Shown here piece by piece: positions 29,634 through 38,835 of a stretch of DNA of 64,000 bases. The position numbers and the translations under genes are program-made. Every line of letters begins with the position of its first letter. Position 1 is the first letter of the stretch. Origin of the DNA: Microbacterium marinum (lineage in GTDB: Bacteria; Actinomycetota; Actinomycetes; Actinomycetales; Microbacteriaceae); NCBI RefSeq assembly GCF_014204835.1, contig NZ_JACHMD010000001.1, positions 62,001-126,000 of the forward strand, written 5' to 3'. Below the pieces are notes generated by a model. That model ran no database searches. It was not told the origin of the DNA and worked only from the letters and a program-made list of their open reading frames with translations.

Positions 29634-31739
29634 TCACTTCTTCTTCAGCGACTTCTCCGGGACGGGTGCGTCTCCGCTGGCGGCGAGGTCCGCGTAGTAC
29701 TGCCGGGCCTCGTCCTGCCGGTTCTGCTCCACGCCCGACGCGATCGGCGCGCGAACATGCTCGGGCTCGAGACCGAACGCGTCGACGAGGTCCTGCGCAT
29801 GCGGGCGCAGGCGCGCGCACAGGCGGTCGACGTACTTCGAGACGGCGGCGGCGCGCTGGGTCGACAGGCGCCCGTTGATGAGGTGCCACGCGAGGTGCTT
29901 CTCGATCAGGTGCAGACCGAACAGGTCGCGCAGCCAGGTGAGCACCTGCCGGGTGTCGTCGTTCTCGGTCGCCTTCACCGCGTCGGAGAACGCCTCCCAC
30001 TGCAGGAGCTCGCCGTGAGCGCGGGCCGCCTCGATCAGCTCCGCCTGGTGCAGGTTGAAGAGCGCAGCCGCCTCCTCACGGGGGAGCTTGGACGCCGGAC
30101 GGAGTGCCCCCGCCACGTCGGCGATCATCTGCTCGACGCGGTCCGAGAGCAGCTCGTGCTGCTGCTCGGCGCGGAGGCCGAGCTCCACCGAGCGAGCCGT
30201 GGAGCCGAAGTCGGCGACCGTCTGCCCGAGGCTGCGCAGCCCCGCACCGTGGAAGACCTTGCCCGCGGTCTGACGAGCGGCGAACTTCGCGAGCTTCGCG
30301 GCATCCGCCCCCTTGAACTGCGCCGCGAAGTCGGCGAGCAGGCGCTTGCCGACGAGCTGCAGGAGCACGTTGTTGTCGCCTTCGAAGGTGACGTAGACGT
30401 CGAGGTCGGAACGCAGTCCGACGAGGCGGTTCTCGGCCATGAAGCCGGATCCGCCGCACGCTTCCCGCGCCTCCTGCAGCGTGCTCAGCGCGTTCCAGGT
30501 GCTGAGCGGCTTGAGCGCGGCGGCGAGGGTCTCGAGGTCTTCGCGCTCGGCCGGGGTGTCGTGCGTTCCGCCGAAGACGCCGTCGAACTTCTGGAGCAGC
30601 TCGTCGTGGGCGAAGAACTGCGCGTAGTTCTGCGCGAGCAGGGGCAGCAGGCGGCGCTGGTGCTTGCCGTAGTCGAGGAGGACGACCTCATCGGTTCCCG
30701 CGCCGGAGTCGAACTGGCGGCGCTGGTTGCCGTAGGTGATGGCGACGTGCAGCGCGAGCGACGACGCGATCGTCGCGGCCCCGTCGAGCGAGACGCGACC
30801 CTGCACGAGCGCCCCCAGCATCGTGAAGAAGCGACGGCCGGTGCTCTCGATGGGGCTCGAGTAGGTGCCGTCCGCCGCCACATCGCCGTAGCGGTTGAGC
30901 AGGTTGGTGCGCGGAACGCGTACGTGATCGAACGCGAGTCGGCCGTTGTCGATGCCGTTGAGCCCGCCCTTCACGCCGTCGTCCTCGCTCTGCACTCCCG
31001 GCAGCAGCTCGCCGTCGGCCGTGCGAATCGGCACGAAGAAGCAGTGCACGCCGTGGTTCACGCCGTTCGTGATGAGTTGGGCGAAGACGGTCGCCGCCTG
31101 GCCGTGGACGGCCGCGTTGCCGAGGTAGTCCTTCCACGCCGCGCGGAACGGCGTGTGGATGACGAACTCCTCCGTCTCCGGGTCGTAGGTGGCCGTCGTG
31201 CCGATGGCGGCGACGTCGGAACCGTGGCCGATCTCGGTCATGGCGAACGCCCCGGGAAGCTTCGCGTCGCGGATGTCGGCGACCCACCGGTCGTGGTGCG
31301 TCTTGGTTCCGAGCTGGAGGACGGCGGAGCCGAACAGACCCCACTGCACGCCCGACTTGATCTGCATGCTCGGGTCGGCCAGCACCAACTCCTCGAAGCC
31401 GGCGAGATTGGCGCCGTTGTCGCCCAGGCCGCCGTACTCCGGCGGCAGGGCACGCGAGGAGCCGCCGTTCTGCGCCAGCAGTCGCACCTGCCCCATCACG
31501 CGCTCCCGGTGCTCGGCGACGGACTGGCCGTCGATGCGCCAGTAGGCGGGGTCCTTGATGAGCTCGCGAACGGTGAGGCGGGTGTCGCCCCACGTGCCGC
31601 GCAGCATCGCGGCGACGGCATCGATGTCGATGCGCGGCTCACCGGCCTCGTCGGGGGTGTGCGGTGCGGTGGGCGCGCCGCCGGCGGGTGTGCGGCGGTT
31701 GGTGGCGGGGGTGTTCGAGCGGACGACGGTGTCGGTCAT
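29634..31739 (-). CDS. acyl-CoA oxidase/dehydrogenase family protein
   Basis: A 701-residue flavoprotein. The length and the ordered segments AFAMTEIGHGSDVAAIGTTA (FAD/substrate contact), LAFDHVRVPRTNLLNRYGDV, and a helical C-terminal half match peroxisome-type acyl-CoA oxidases rather than 380-residue dehydrogenases. It would carry out the first beta-oxidation step, passing electrons to oxygen. The ATG at 31739 has GGAAAGG upstream; the longer in-frame extension is not supported. The first ~50 residues are Pro/Thr-rich and probably disordered. No other beta-oxidation gene is adjacent. A 195-base gap separates it from the divergent GNAT fusion gene. Confidence 0.88.
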   Translation of the reverse strand: MTDTVVRSNTPATNRRTPAGGAPTAPHTPDEAGEPRIDIDAVAAMLRGTWGDTRLTVRELIKDPAYWRIDGQSVAEHRERVMGQVRLLAQNGGSSRALPPEYGGLGDNGANLAGFEELVLADPSMQIKSGVQWGLFGSAVLQLGTKTHHDRWVADIRDAKLPGAFAMTEIGHGSDVAAIGTTATYDPETEEFVIHTPFRAAWKDYLGNAAVHGQAATVFAQLITNGVNHGVHCFFVPIRTADGELLPGVQSEDDGVKGGLNGIDNGRLAFDHVRVPRTNLLNRYGDVAADGTYSSPIESTGRRFFTMLGALVQGRVSLDGAATIASSLALHVAITYGNQRRQFDSGAGTDEVVLLDYGKHQRRLLPLLAQNYAQFFAHDELLQKFDGVFGGTHDTPAEREDLETLAAALKPLSTWNALSTLQEAREACGGSGFMAENRLVGLRSDLDVYVTFEGDNNVLLQLVGKRLLADFAAQFKGADAAKLAKFAARQTAGKVFHGAGLRSLGQTVADFGSTARSVELGLRAEQQHELLSDRVEQMIADVAGALRPASKLPREEAAALFNLHQAELIEAARAHGELLQWEAFSDAVKATENDDTRQVLTWLRDLFGLHLIEKHLAWHLINGRLSTQRAAAVSKYVDRLCARLRPHAQDLVDAFGLEPEHVRAPIASGVEQNRQDEARQYYADLAASGDAPVPEKSLKKK

Positions 31740-31934
31740 CACTGGCCTTTCCGAGAGCGGCGGGACAGGGAAGTTCGCATCCAACGGTAGGAGTCCTCCA
31801 ACAGAGCACCAACACGGTTGTGCAGGAGGGACAAGCACTGCGGGCGACGCCGCCCCGGGTGGTTGTGCACGGCCTACACCGGATGCCGGTGTCGCAGGTT
31901 CGCGGCATCCTGAGCATGCGAGGACGGAGCGCGG

Positions 31935-33206
31935 ATGACGGTCACGATCGAGCCGTGGGGCGAGCAGGATCTGCCCCTGCTGGAACGGATGAACACGCCC
32001 GAGATGACGGCCCATCTCGGCGGCCCCGAGTCGGCCGAGGATCTCGAACGCCGCCAGGCGCGCTACCTCCGCGTGGCGAGCACGGGCGGGCGGATGTTCC
32101 GCATCGAGGTCGACGGCGAGCCCGCCGGCGGCATCGGCTATTGGGAGTCAGACGAGGACGGCACCCCCGCGTACGAGGCGGGGTGGAGCGTCGTGCCGGA
32201 GCATCAGGGAGCCGGTGTCGCGGGCGCCGCGCTGCGACTGCTCATCGCCGAGGTTCGTCGAGACGGACGACGCGCGCTGCTCACCGCGTACCCGGGAGTC
32301 GACAACGCGGCATCCAACGCCCTGTGCGCACGAGCAGGCTTCGACGTGCGTGGCGAGGGCCGCGAACCGTGGCGGGGCGGCGAGCTGCACTTCCGCGTCT
32401 GGGCGCTCGATCTCTCCCCACTCGACCTCACCGGGCGGGTGGCCACCGTGGACGAACGCTTCGATTCCGACACGCTCTCCCCCGATCGGTGGTGGCCGTT
32501 CTATACGCCGCACTGGTCGTCGCGCGAGCGCACGGCCGCCCGGTACGAGGTCGGCGACGGCCTCCTCCTCCGCATCGACGAGGACACGCCGCCGTGGGCG
32601 CCCGAGTGGGACGGCGACGTGCGCGTCTCTCATCTGCAGACCGGTCAGGTCTCGGGGGACGTCGGCACCTCCGAAGGCCAGCACCGGTTCCGCGACGGGC
32701 TCGTCGTCCGCGAAGCCCAGCCCGAGCGCCGGCTCTGGCTGCCGCACTTCGGCGTCATCGAGGTGCGGATGTCGGCGGTGTGGCATCCCGACGCCATGGT
32801 CGCGTTCTGGCCGATCGGCGTCGAGGACGCACCGGAGGACTCCGGCGAGATCTGCATCGCGGAGATCTTCGGCTCGGAGATGAGCGACGACGGCGGCTGG
32901 GTCGGCGTCGGCGTGAAACCCCAGAACGATCCACGGCTGCGCGATGCGTTCGAGAAGGGCTGGTCGTTCGAGAAGGTGTGGGTCGACGGCGACCTCACTC
33001 AGCCGCACGACTACGCGGTCGAGTGGGCGCCCGAGCGGTTGCGCTTCTTCGTCGACGGACGCTGGGTGAAGACGGTGGCAGCGGCGATCGACTACCCGGT
33101 GCAGCTGATGCTCGACCTGTACGAGCTGCCCGACCCGTCGTCTCCCCGCGACACCGATGCGCTCCCGCACGTGATGCGCGTCGAACGCGTGCGCACCTTC
33201 GCCTGA
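31935..33206 (+). CDS. GNAT acetyltransferase fused to a GH16-like jelly-roll domain
   Basis: A 423-residue two-domain protein. Residues 1-160 are a GNAT acetyltransferase (VVPEHQGAGVAGAALRLLI is the acetyl-CoA loop; NALCARAGF the late helix). Residues about 170-423 resemble concanavalin-A-like family 16 glycosidases: FDSDTLSPDRW opening, HFGVIEVRM, the catalytic-strand equivalent EICIAEIFG, HDYAVEWAPERLRFFVDG and the closing strand. In active GH16 enzymes the strand reads E-x-D-x-x-E; here Glu305 and Glu310 remain but Cys307 replaces Asp. No signal peptide is present, so it is cytosolic. It could be a carbohydrate-binding acetyltransferase. Start at ATG with GGACGGAG upstream. Confidence 0.75.
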   Translation: MTVTIEPWGEQDLPLLERMNTPEMTAHLGGPESAEDLERRQARYLRVASTGGRMFRIEVDGEPAGGIGYWESDEDGTPAYEAGWSVVPEHQGAGVAGAALRLLIAEVRRDGRRALLTAYPGVDNAASNALCARAGFDVRGEGREPWRGGELHFRVWALDLSPLDLTGRVATVDERFDSDTLSPDRWWPFYTPHWSSRERTAARYEVGDGLLLRIDEDTPPWAPEWDGDVRVSHLQTGQVSGDVGTSEGQHRFRDGLVVREAQPERRLWLPHFGVIEVRMSAVWHPDAMVAFWPIGVEDAPEDSGEICIAEIFGSEMSDDGGWVGVGVKPQNDPRLRDAFEKGWSFEKVWVDGDLTQPHDYAVEWAPERLRFFVDGRWVKTVAAAIDYPVQLMLDLYELPDPSSPRDTDALPHVMRVERVRTFA

Positions 33207-33215
33207 CGGCGCCGC

Positions 33216-34334
33216 TCAGCCACGGCCGGATCGCATCCGCTCCATGGACGCCTGAATGGCGACGGCCGCGGCGCCTCGAGCCCAGGCGCGGAAGCCCGAG
33301 TCGTCGACGTGGATGTCGAGCGGCTGCGCCTGCGGGTCGCGGCCCGCGGCGATCGCCGCCCGCACGCGGTCCTGCACGACGCCGAACAGCGCGATCCCCT
33401 CCCCTGCCAACACGATCGACGACTGCAGGCTGAGGTTGGCGGCCAGGGCGATCAAGGTGCCGAGCGCGCTGCCGGCGGCTCCGACGATGGTGCGGACGGC
33501 TGGATCGTCGGATGCCGCGAGGCGCAGCGTCTCGTCGTAGTCCACCGTTCGCCCCAGGGCGGCCGACACCTGGGCCGTGATCGATCCCGACGACAGCATG
33601 GCCTGTGCGCAGCCGCGGTGCCCGTCCGAGCAGACCGGGCCGTACGGGTCGAGCGGGATGTGGCCTCCGGTGCCGGTGGTCGCGTCGGGGGTGCGGACCA
33701 CCTCGCCGGCAACGACGAGGCCGTAGCCGACGCCCGCCCCGATCGTCACGGTCGCGAATCCCTCGAGCCCGCGGCCCGCACCGAACCAGCGCTCGGCCTC
33801 GGCGAGCGCGACCACGTCGTTCTCCACGTGGACCGGAACGCCGAGCGCCGTCTCGAGCGCGTTTCGGACGTCGACGTCCCGCCAGTCGAGGAACGGCGCG
33901 AAGACCGCGACGCCGTCGTGCACGACGCCGCCGAGGCTCACCCCGACCGCGACGAGGTCGTCGAGAGCCAAGGCGGTGACGGCGGCGACCACTGCGCCGA
34001 GAACGGCGGCGGGTGCCCGGTCGTCGAGCGCCCGCTCTTCGACGGCGAGGGTTCCGGCGCGGATGTCGGTGCCGACGGCGATCACGGCGTCGCCGGTGAT
34101 CTTCACTCCGGCGAAGGTGCCCAGTCCGGGAGCGATATCGAGCGGCCGGGACGGGCGACCGACCGAGCCGTCGGCGACCTCTTCCCGCTCCACCAGGAGC
34201 CCGCTCTCCAGCAGGGGCTTCGCGAGCCGGGTCAGGCTGGCGGGCGACAGACCCAGACGCCGCGTCAGATCGCTGCGCGAAACCGGTCCATGGATGAGGA
34301 CGGCGCGCGCCAGTGCGGCTTCGCTCTCGCTCAT
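33216..34334 (-). CDS. ROK-family transcriptional regulator of the adjacent galactoside operon
   Basis: A 372-residue protein. Residues 1-60 form a winged helix-turn-helix (PVSRSDLTRRLGLSPASLTRLAKPLL). Residues 70-365 form a ROK sugar-kinase fold with VGVSLGG, a conserved ENDVVALAEAE motif, and a zinc/inducer region GTGGHIPLDPYGPVCSDGHRGC. Such repressors release DNA on binding a sugar or sugar phosphate. It is divergent from the alpha-galactosidase gene across a 134-base gap that contains a palindrome suited to it. Kinase activity is unlikely because the glycine-rich phosphate loop typical of glucokinases is not clear. Converges with the GNAT fusion gene nine bases away. Confidence 0.88.
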   Translation of the reverse strand: MSESEAALARAVLIHGPVSRSDLTRRLGLSPASLTRLAKPLLESGLLVEREEVADGSVGRPSRPLDIAPGLGTFAGVKITGDAVIAVGTDIRAGTLAVEERALDDRAPAAVLGAVVAAVTALALDDLVAVGVSLGGVVHDGVAVFAPFLDWRDVDVRNALETALGVPVHVENDVVALAEAERWFGAGRGLEGFATVTIGAGVGYGLVVAGEVVRTPDATTGTGGHIPLDPYGPVCSDGHRGCAQAMLSSGSITAQVSAALGRTVDYDETLRLAASDDPAVRTIVGAAGSALGTLIALAANLSLQSSIVLAGEGIALFGVVQDRVRAAIAAGRDPQAQPLDIHVDDSGFRAWARGAAAVAIQASMERMRSGRG

Positions 34335-34432
34335 GACACCCCCACCGTCGGGACTCGGTTGGTTTCATCCTGGCATGAATCCTCCGCGCTCATGCCAGCA
34401 CGTGCCGATCGGGAGGGCGAGCTAGGGGCCTC

Positions 34433-34461
34433 TTGACGTCGGAATAGTTTCTCGATAGAAC
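34433..34461 (+). promoter_or_regulatory. promoter of the alpha-galactosidase operon
   Basis: TTGACG (34433-34438), a 17-base spacer and TAGAAC (34456-34461) form the best sigma-70-like promoter in the window. The -10 ends seven bases before the ATG at 34469, predicting a leaderless transcript. Confidence 0.65.
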
Positions 34462-34465
34462 TAAT
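34443..34465. promoter_or_regulatory. palindromic operator, likely for the divergent ROK regulator
   Basis: The core TAGTTTCTCGATAGAACTA (34445-34463) has matching TAGTT/AACTA arms, and the flanking bases extend the symmetry (TWAGTT...AACTAW). It covers the spacer and -10 of the promoter and ends four bases before the start codon, so a bound repressor would block RNA polymerase. Related AGTTT/AAACT-type palindromes are known for ROK repressors. That the adjacent regulator binds it is inference. Confidence 0.6.
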
Positions 34466-34468
34466 CCC

Positions 34469-36595
34469 ATGCTCGAACCCGACGATGTCGTCCACCTCCG
34501 CCGCGGCGGCACCAGCCTCCTGCTCGACCTCGGCGACACCGTCCCCGCCATCGCGCACTGGGGCGAAGACCTCGGCGCTGCACCCGATGAGACCCTCCGC
34601 TCGCTCGCCGTCGCGTCGAGACTGCAGCGCGTCTCGGGCGGGCTCGACCAGACCGCGCGCCTCGGCGTGCTGACCACCGGGGCGTCCGGGTGGCTCGGCA
34701 CCCCCTCGTTCGAGGGTCACCGCGACGGTCGTGACATCAGCGCCCTCTTCACCCTCGACCGCGTCGAGACCTCGGCACACGCCGCCGCGCTGGAGTTCAC
34801 CGACGCGGAGATGCAGCTGAGCGCCCGAGTCGAACTGTCGGTGGGGGCCACCGGACTGGTTCGCACCCTCATCACGGTGCGCAACGACGGCGACACCGAC
34901 TACACCGTGCAGGCCCTGCAGCCCACCCTCCCCCTGCCCTGGGATGCCACGGAGATCCTCGACACGACCGGACGGCACCTGCGCGAGCGCTCCGCCCAGC
35001 GCCACGAGCTCACGTTCGGCACGCACCTGCGCGAGTCCCGCCGCGGCCGGCCCGGTGCCGACGCGACGCTCCTGCTGGCCGCCGGCGTGCCCGGCTTCGG
35101 GTTCGAACGAGGCCGCGTCCACGGCATCCACCTCGCCTGGAGCGGGAACGCCCGCACCTTCGCGGAACGGACCCCCACCGGCGAGGCGTTCCTGGGCGCA
35201 GGTGAGCTGTACCTGCCCGGCGAGATCCGCCTCGCGCCCGGCGAGGAGATCGCCTCACCCGAGGTGCTCGGCTCGTGGGGCGACGGACTCGACGCCCTCG
35301 CCGCCCGCTTCCACGACGAGTGGCGCGCCCGCCCGCAGCACCCGCGCCGGCCGCGTCCGATCACGCTGAACACCTGGGAAGCCGTCTACTTCGACCACCG
35401 CCTGCCCAAGCTGATCGCTCTCGCCGACGCCGCCGCCGAGATCGGCGTCGAACGGTATGTCCTCGACGACGGCTGGTTCCGCCACCGCCGCGACGACACC
35501 GCCGGGCTCGGAGACTGGTACGTCGACGACACCGTCTGGCCTGAGGGCCTCCACCCGATAGCAGACCACGTCGTCGCGAAGGGGATGGAGTTCGGGCTCT
35601 GGTTCGAGCCCGAGATGGTCAACCCTGACAGCGACCTCGCCCGCTCGCACCCCGACTGGCTCCTCCACGGCCGCACCCAGCTCCCGCCGTCGGCACGTCA
35701 GCAGCAGGTGCTCAACCTCGCCCACCCCGAGGCGTACGCCTACATCCTCGAGGTGATCTCGGCGATCCTCGCCGAATACCCCATCTCGTACATCAAGTGG
35801 GACCACAACCGCGACCTCGTCGACGCCGCGTCCGGCCCCGGCGGCGCGGGCCAGGTCCACGCGCAGACCCTCGCCGTCTACCGCCTCATCGACGAGCTCA
35901 AGGCAGCCCACCCGGGACTCGAGATCGAGAGCTGCGCGTCGGGCGGCGCCCGTGTCGACCTCGGCATCCTGGGCCGCACCGACCGCATCTGGACCAGCGA
36001 CTGCCTCGATCCCGTCGAGCGCCTCGAGAACCAGCGCTACACCGCGCTCGTCGTGCCGCCCGAGATGATGGGCATGCACCTCACAACCCCGCACGTGCAC
36101 TCGACGGGTCGCACGGTCTCGCTCACCCTCAGCGGCGCCGTCGCGCTGTTCGGCCACTTCGGCATCGAGTGGGACGTGACGACGCTCTCCGACACGGATG
36201 CCGCCGTCGTCGGCGACTGGGTCGCCCTCGCCAAGCGCGTGCGCCCCCTCGTCGCAACGGGCCGCGTCGTGAACGTGGACGTGGCCGACCCCGGACTCGA
36301 CGTGCGCGGCGTGGTCGCTGCGGACGCGGCATCCGCGTTCTTCACGATCGCGCAGACGCAGACCCTCATCTCGTCGCCGGCGGGACGGGTGCGGCTGCCG
36401 GGGCTCGACCCCGAGCGCACCTACCGCGTCCGCGTGGCGACGCCCGGAGGCATCGTGCAGACCCCTGCGCAGTCGCCGCTCGTGTGGGCGCATCACGACA
36501 CCGTCCTCACCGGACGTCAGCTCGCCCTCGTCGGCGTCCGGCCGCCCGTGCAGAACCCGCAGCAAGCCACCGTCATCGAGATCACAGCCGCGTAG
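34469..36595 (+). CDS. alpha-galactosidase (GH36)
   Basis: A 708-residue glycoside hydrolase that cleaves terminal alpha-1,6-galactose from melibiose or raffinose-type sugars. The N-terminal beta-sandwich (1-300) precedes the barrel with YVLDDGWF, GLWFEPEMVN, the nucleophile in IKWDHNRD (Asp445), ESCASGGARVD and the acid/base in WTSDCLDPVE (Asp511). A C-terminal beta domain completes the family's usual 700-730 residues. There is no signal peptide, so it acts on sugars brought in by the ABC transporter encoded directly downstream. It is the first gene of the operon. Confidence 0.95.
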   Translation: MLEPDDVVHLRRGGTSLLLDLGDTVPAIAHWGEDLGAAPDETLRSLAVASRLQRVSGGLDQTARLGVLTTGASGWLGTPSFEGHRDGRDISALFTLDRVETSAHAAALEFTDAEMQLSARVELSVGATGLVRTLITVRNDGDTDYTVQALQPTLPLPWDATEILDTTGRHLRERSAQRHELTFGTHLRESRRGRPGADATLLLAAGVPGFGFERGRVHGIHLAWSGNARTFAERTPTGEAFLGAGELYLPGEIRLAPGEEIASPEVLGSWGDGLDALAARFHDEWRARPQHPRRPRPITLNTWEAVYFDHRLPKLIALADAAAEIGVERYVLDDGWFRHRRDDTAGLGDWYVDDTVWPEGLHPIADHVVAKGMEFGLWFEPEMVNPDSDLARSHPDWLLHGRTQLPPSARQQQVLNLAHPEAYAYILEVISAILAEYPISYIKWDHNRDLVDAASGPGGAGQVHAQTLAVYRLIDELKAAHPGLEIESCASGGARVDLGILGRTDRIWTSDCLDPVERLENQRYTALVVPPEMMGMHLTTPHVHSTGRTVSLTLSGAVALFGHFGIEWDVTTLSDTDAAVVGDWVALAKRVRPLVATGRVVNVDVADPGLDVRGVVAADAASAFFTIAQTQTLISSPAGRVRLPGLDPERTYRVRVATPGGIVQTPAQSPLVWAHHDTVLTGRQLALVGVRPPVQNPQQATVIEITAA

Positions 36596-36626
36596 CCCGC
36601 GGCATCCGCGCAAGGAGGCGCTTCCC

Positions 36627-37913
36627 ATGAGATCCAGACCCATCCGCACCGCCGTCGCGGGCATCGTCATCGCCGGGTTCGCCCTCGGCATGGGGGGCTG
36701 CTCCGCCGACGCCGGCTCCGGAAAGACCCGGCTCGACTTCTTCCAGTTCAAAGGCGAAGCGCTCGAGGACTTCAACGAGATCATCGCGGCGTTCGAAGCG
36801 GACAACCCCGACATCGACGTGGTGCAGAACCAGGTCGCCGATTCGGAGACCCTCATCCGCACCCTCCTCGTGAAGGACCGGACGCCGGACGTGATCACCC
36901 TGAACGCGAACGGCAACTTCGGCAAGCTGGCCGAGGCGGGCGTCTTCTACGACTTCACCGACGAGCCGGTGCTGGGCACCATCAATCCCGGCGTCCAGGA
37001 CATTCTGGCCGACCTCGGCACCCACAACGGCGAGGTCAACAGCCTCGGCTACGTCAACAACGCGAACGGGATCATCTACAACCGCGCGATCTTCGAAGAG
37101 GAGGGCCTCGAGGTCCCCGAGACGTGGGACGAGCTCATCGCCCTCTGCGACACCCTCGTCGACCGCGGGATCACCCCCTTCGCGACGTCGCTCGCCGAGA
37201 ACTGGACGGCCATGCCCTCGTGGAACGGCATCGGCGCCTACTACGCGCAGGACGGGTTCTTCGATGAGATGCGCGCCGAGGGTGACACCGTCGGCGAGGG
37301 TTCCGGCGCCTCGTTCGAGGCGGACTTCCCCGAAGCGATGCAGCGCCAGGCGCAGCTCTTCGAGTACTCGCAGGACGGATACCGCGGCGCGTCGTACGAC
37401 GACAGCACGTCACTGTTCGCGAACGGCGAGGCGGCCATGATGCTCCAGGGCATCTGGGCGCTCAGCCCCGTGAAAGCGGTCAACCCCGACATCGACGCGG
37501 CGATCTTCCCCTACCCCGTCCCCGAAGACCCCACCGACCGGATGCTCGTCTCCGGCGTCGACGTCACGGTGACGATGGCCCGGGAGACCCCGCACAAAGA
37601 GGAAGCGCTCCGCTTCATCGAGTACCTCTTCCGTCCCGACGTGATCGAGGAGTTCGCGGCATCCCAGACCATGGTGCCCTCGGTGACCGAGGCCGAGCTC
37701 AGCGACGATCCCGCCCTGCAGTCGATCGCACCGTACTTCGACGACGCCAAGATCACCGGGTTCATCGACCACCAGGTCCCCACCGCCATCCCCCTCACCG
37801 GCGTCGTGCAGCAGTTCCTCTACGACGGCGACACCGACGGGGCCCTCGGCACCCTCGACAACGAGTGGCGCAAGGTCGCCGCCCGGACGATCACTCCGAA
37901 GCAGGAGGACTGA
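36627..37913 (+). CDS. sugar ABC transporter substrate-binding lipoprotein
   Basis: A 428-residue extracellular binding protein of the oligosaccharide (CUT1) class. The signal peptide ends in the lipobox ALGMGGC, giving a lipid anchor. The mature part shows the hallmarks DVITLNANGNFGKLAEAG, NGIIYNRAIFEEEGLEVPETWDEL and GEAAMMLQGIW. It starts 31 bases after the alpha-galactosidase with AAGGAGG upstream. The ligand is probably an alpha-galactoside (melibiose, raffinose, stachyose) judging by context. Followed by the first permease with one base between stop and ATG. Confidence 0.93.
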   Translation: MRSRPIRTAVAGIVIAGFALGMGGCSADAGSGKTRLDFFQFKGEALEDFNEIIAAFEADNPDIDVVQNQVADSETLIRTLLVKDRTPDVITLNANGNFGKLAEAGVFYDFTDEPVLGTINPGVQDILADLGTHNGEVNSLGYVNNANGIIYNRAIFEEEGLEVPETWDELIALCDTLVDRGITPFATSLAENWTAMPSWNGIGAYYAQDGFFDEMRAEGDTVGEGSGASFEADFPEAMQRQAQLFEYSQDGYRGASYDDSTSLFANGEAAMMLQGIWALSPVKAVNPDIDAAIFPYPVPEDPTDRMLVSGVDVTVTMARETPHKEEALRFIEYLFRPDVIEEFAASQTMVPSVTEAELSDDPALQSIAPYFDDAKITGFIDHQVPTAIPLTGVVQQFLYDGDTDGALGTLDNEWRKVAARTITPKQED

Positions 37914-37914
37914 G

Positions 37915-38835
37915 ATGGCCACCGTCACCACCGCCGACACCCGTCGCCCCGACGCCACCGCGGCCCCGCGGAAACGGTCGAAGCTCGCCCCCCGCGCCTA
38001 CTACTGGTTCGTGTGGCCGGCCGTCCTCGCGTTCGCCGCGTTCCACACCGTGCCGGTGATCATCGGCGTCTTCTTCAGCTTCACCAACTACGCCGGCTAC
38101 GGCACCTGGGACTTCGTGGGGATCGCGAACTACGCGAACATCTTCCGCGACGACCGCGTGCTGCAGGCCTACGGGTTCTCGTTCCTGTTCGCCATCGTCG
38201 CGACGGTGCTGACGAACGCGATCTCGCTCGCGATCGCGATGGGGCTCAACGCGAAGATCCGCGCACGCAACTTCTGGCGCGGCGTCTACTTCGTCCCGTA
38301 CATCCTCGCCGTGCTCGTCGTCGGATACGTGTTCCAGTTCCTGTTCTCGAACTCGCTGCCGAAGATCCTCTCCGGCATCCCCCTGTTCGCCGACAACATC
38401 CTCACGAACCCCGACTGGGCGTGGACGGCGGTCGTCGTGCTCGCCGTCTGGCAGGCGTGCGCGTTCTCGATCATCATCTACCTCGCCGGTCTCCAGACCA
38501 TCCCGGCGGACATCTATGAGGCGGCATCCATCGACGGGGCGACCCCCGCACGGCAGTTCCGCTCGATCACCTTCCCCCTCATCAGCGCCTTCTTCACCAT
38601 CAACGTGGTGCTGAGCCTGAAGGGATTCCTGCAGGTGTTCGACCCGATCATCGCCCTGACCAACGGCGGACCGGGCACCTCGACCGAATCGGTCACGATG
38701 CTCATCTTCCGCGGCGGCTTCACCGGCGGCGAGTTCGCCTACCAGACGGCCAACGCGGTGATCTTCTTCATCGTGATCACGATCGTCTCGCTCCTCCAAT
38801 TCCGGGTCCTTCAGCGCAGAGAGGCCGACTTCTGA
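37915..38835 (+). CDS. sugar ABC transporter permease (MalF-type)
   Basis: A 306-residue membrane protein with six predicted spans, starting ALAFAAFHTVPVIIGVFFSFT-like after a basic N-terminus. The cytoplasmic coupling motif EAASIDGATPARQFRSITFP (the EAA loop) is present near residue 210. It forms a heterodimer with the next gene product and needs a separate ATPase. Its stop shares a base with the next ATG (TGATG). Confidence 0.94.
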   Translation: MATVTTADTRRPDATAAPRKRSKLAPRAYYWFVWPAVLAFAAFHTVPVIIGVFFSFTNYAGYGTWDFVGIANYANIFRDDRVLQAYGFSFLFAIVATVLTNAISLAIAMGLNAKIRARNFWRGVYFVPYILAVLVVGYVFQFLFSNSLPKILSGIPLFADNILTNPDWAWTAVVVLAVWQACAFSIIIYLAGLQTIPADIYEAASIDGATPARQFRSITFPLISAFFTINVVLSLKGFLQVFDPIIALTNGGPGTSTESVTMLIFRGGFTGGEFAYQTANAVIFFIVITIVSLLQFRVLQRREADF

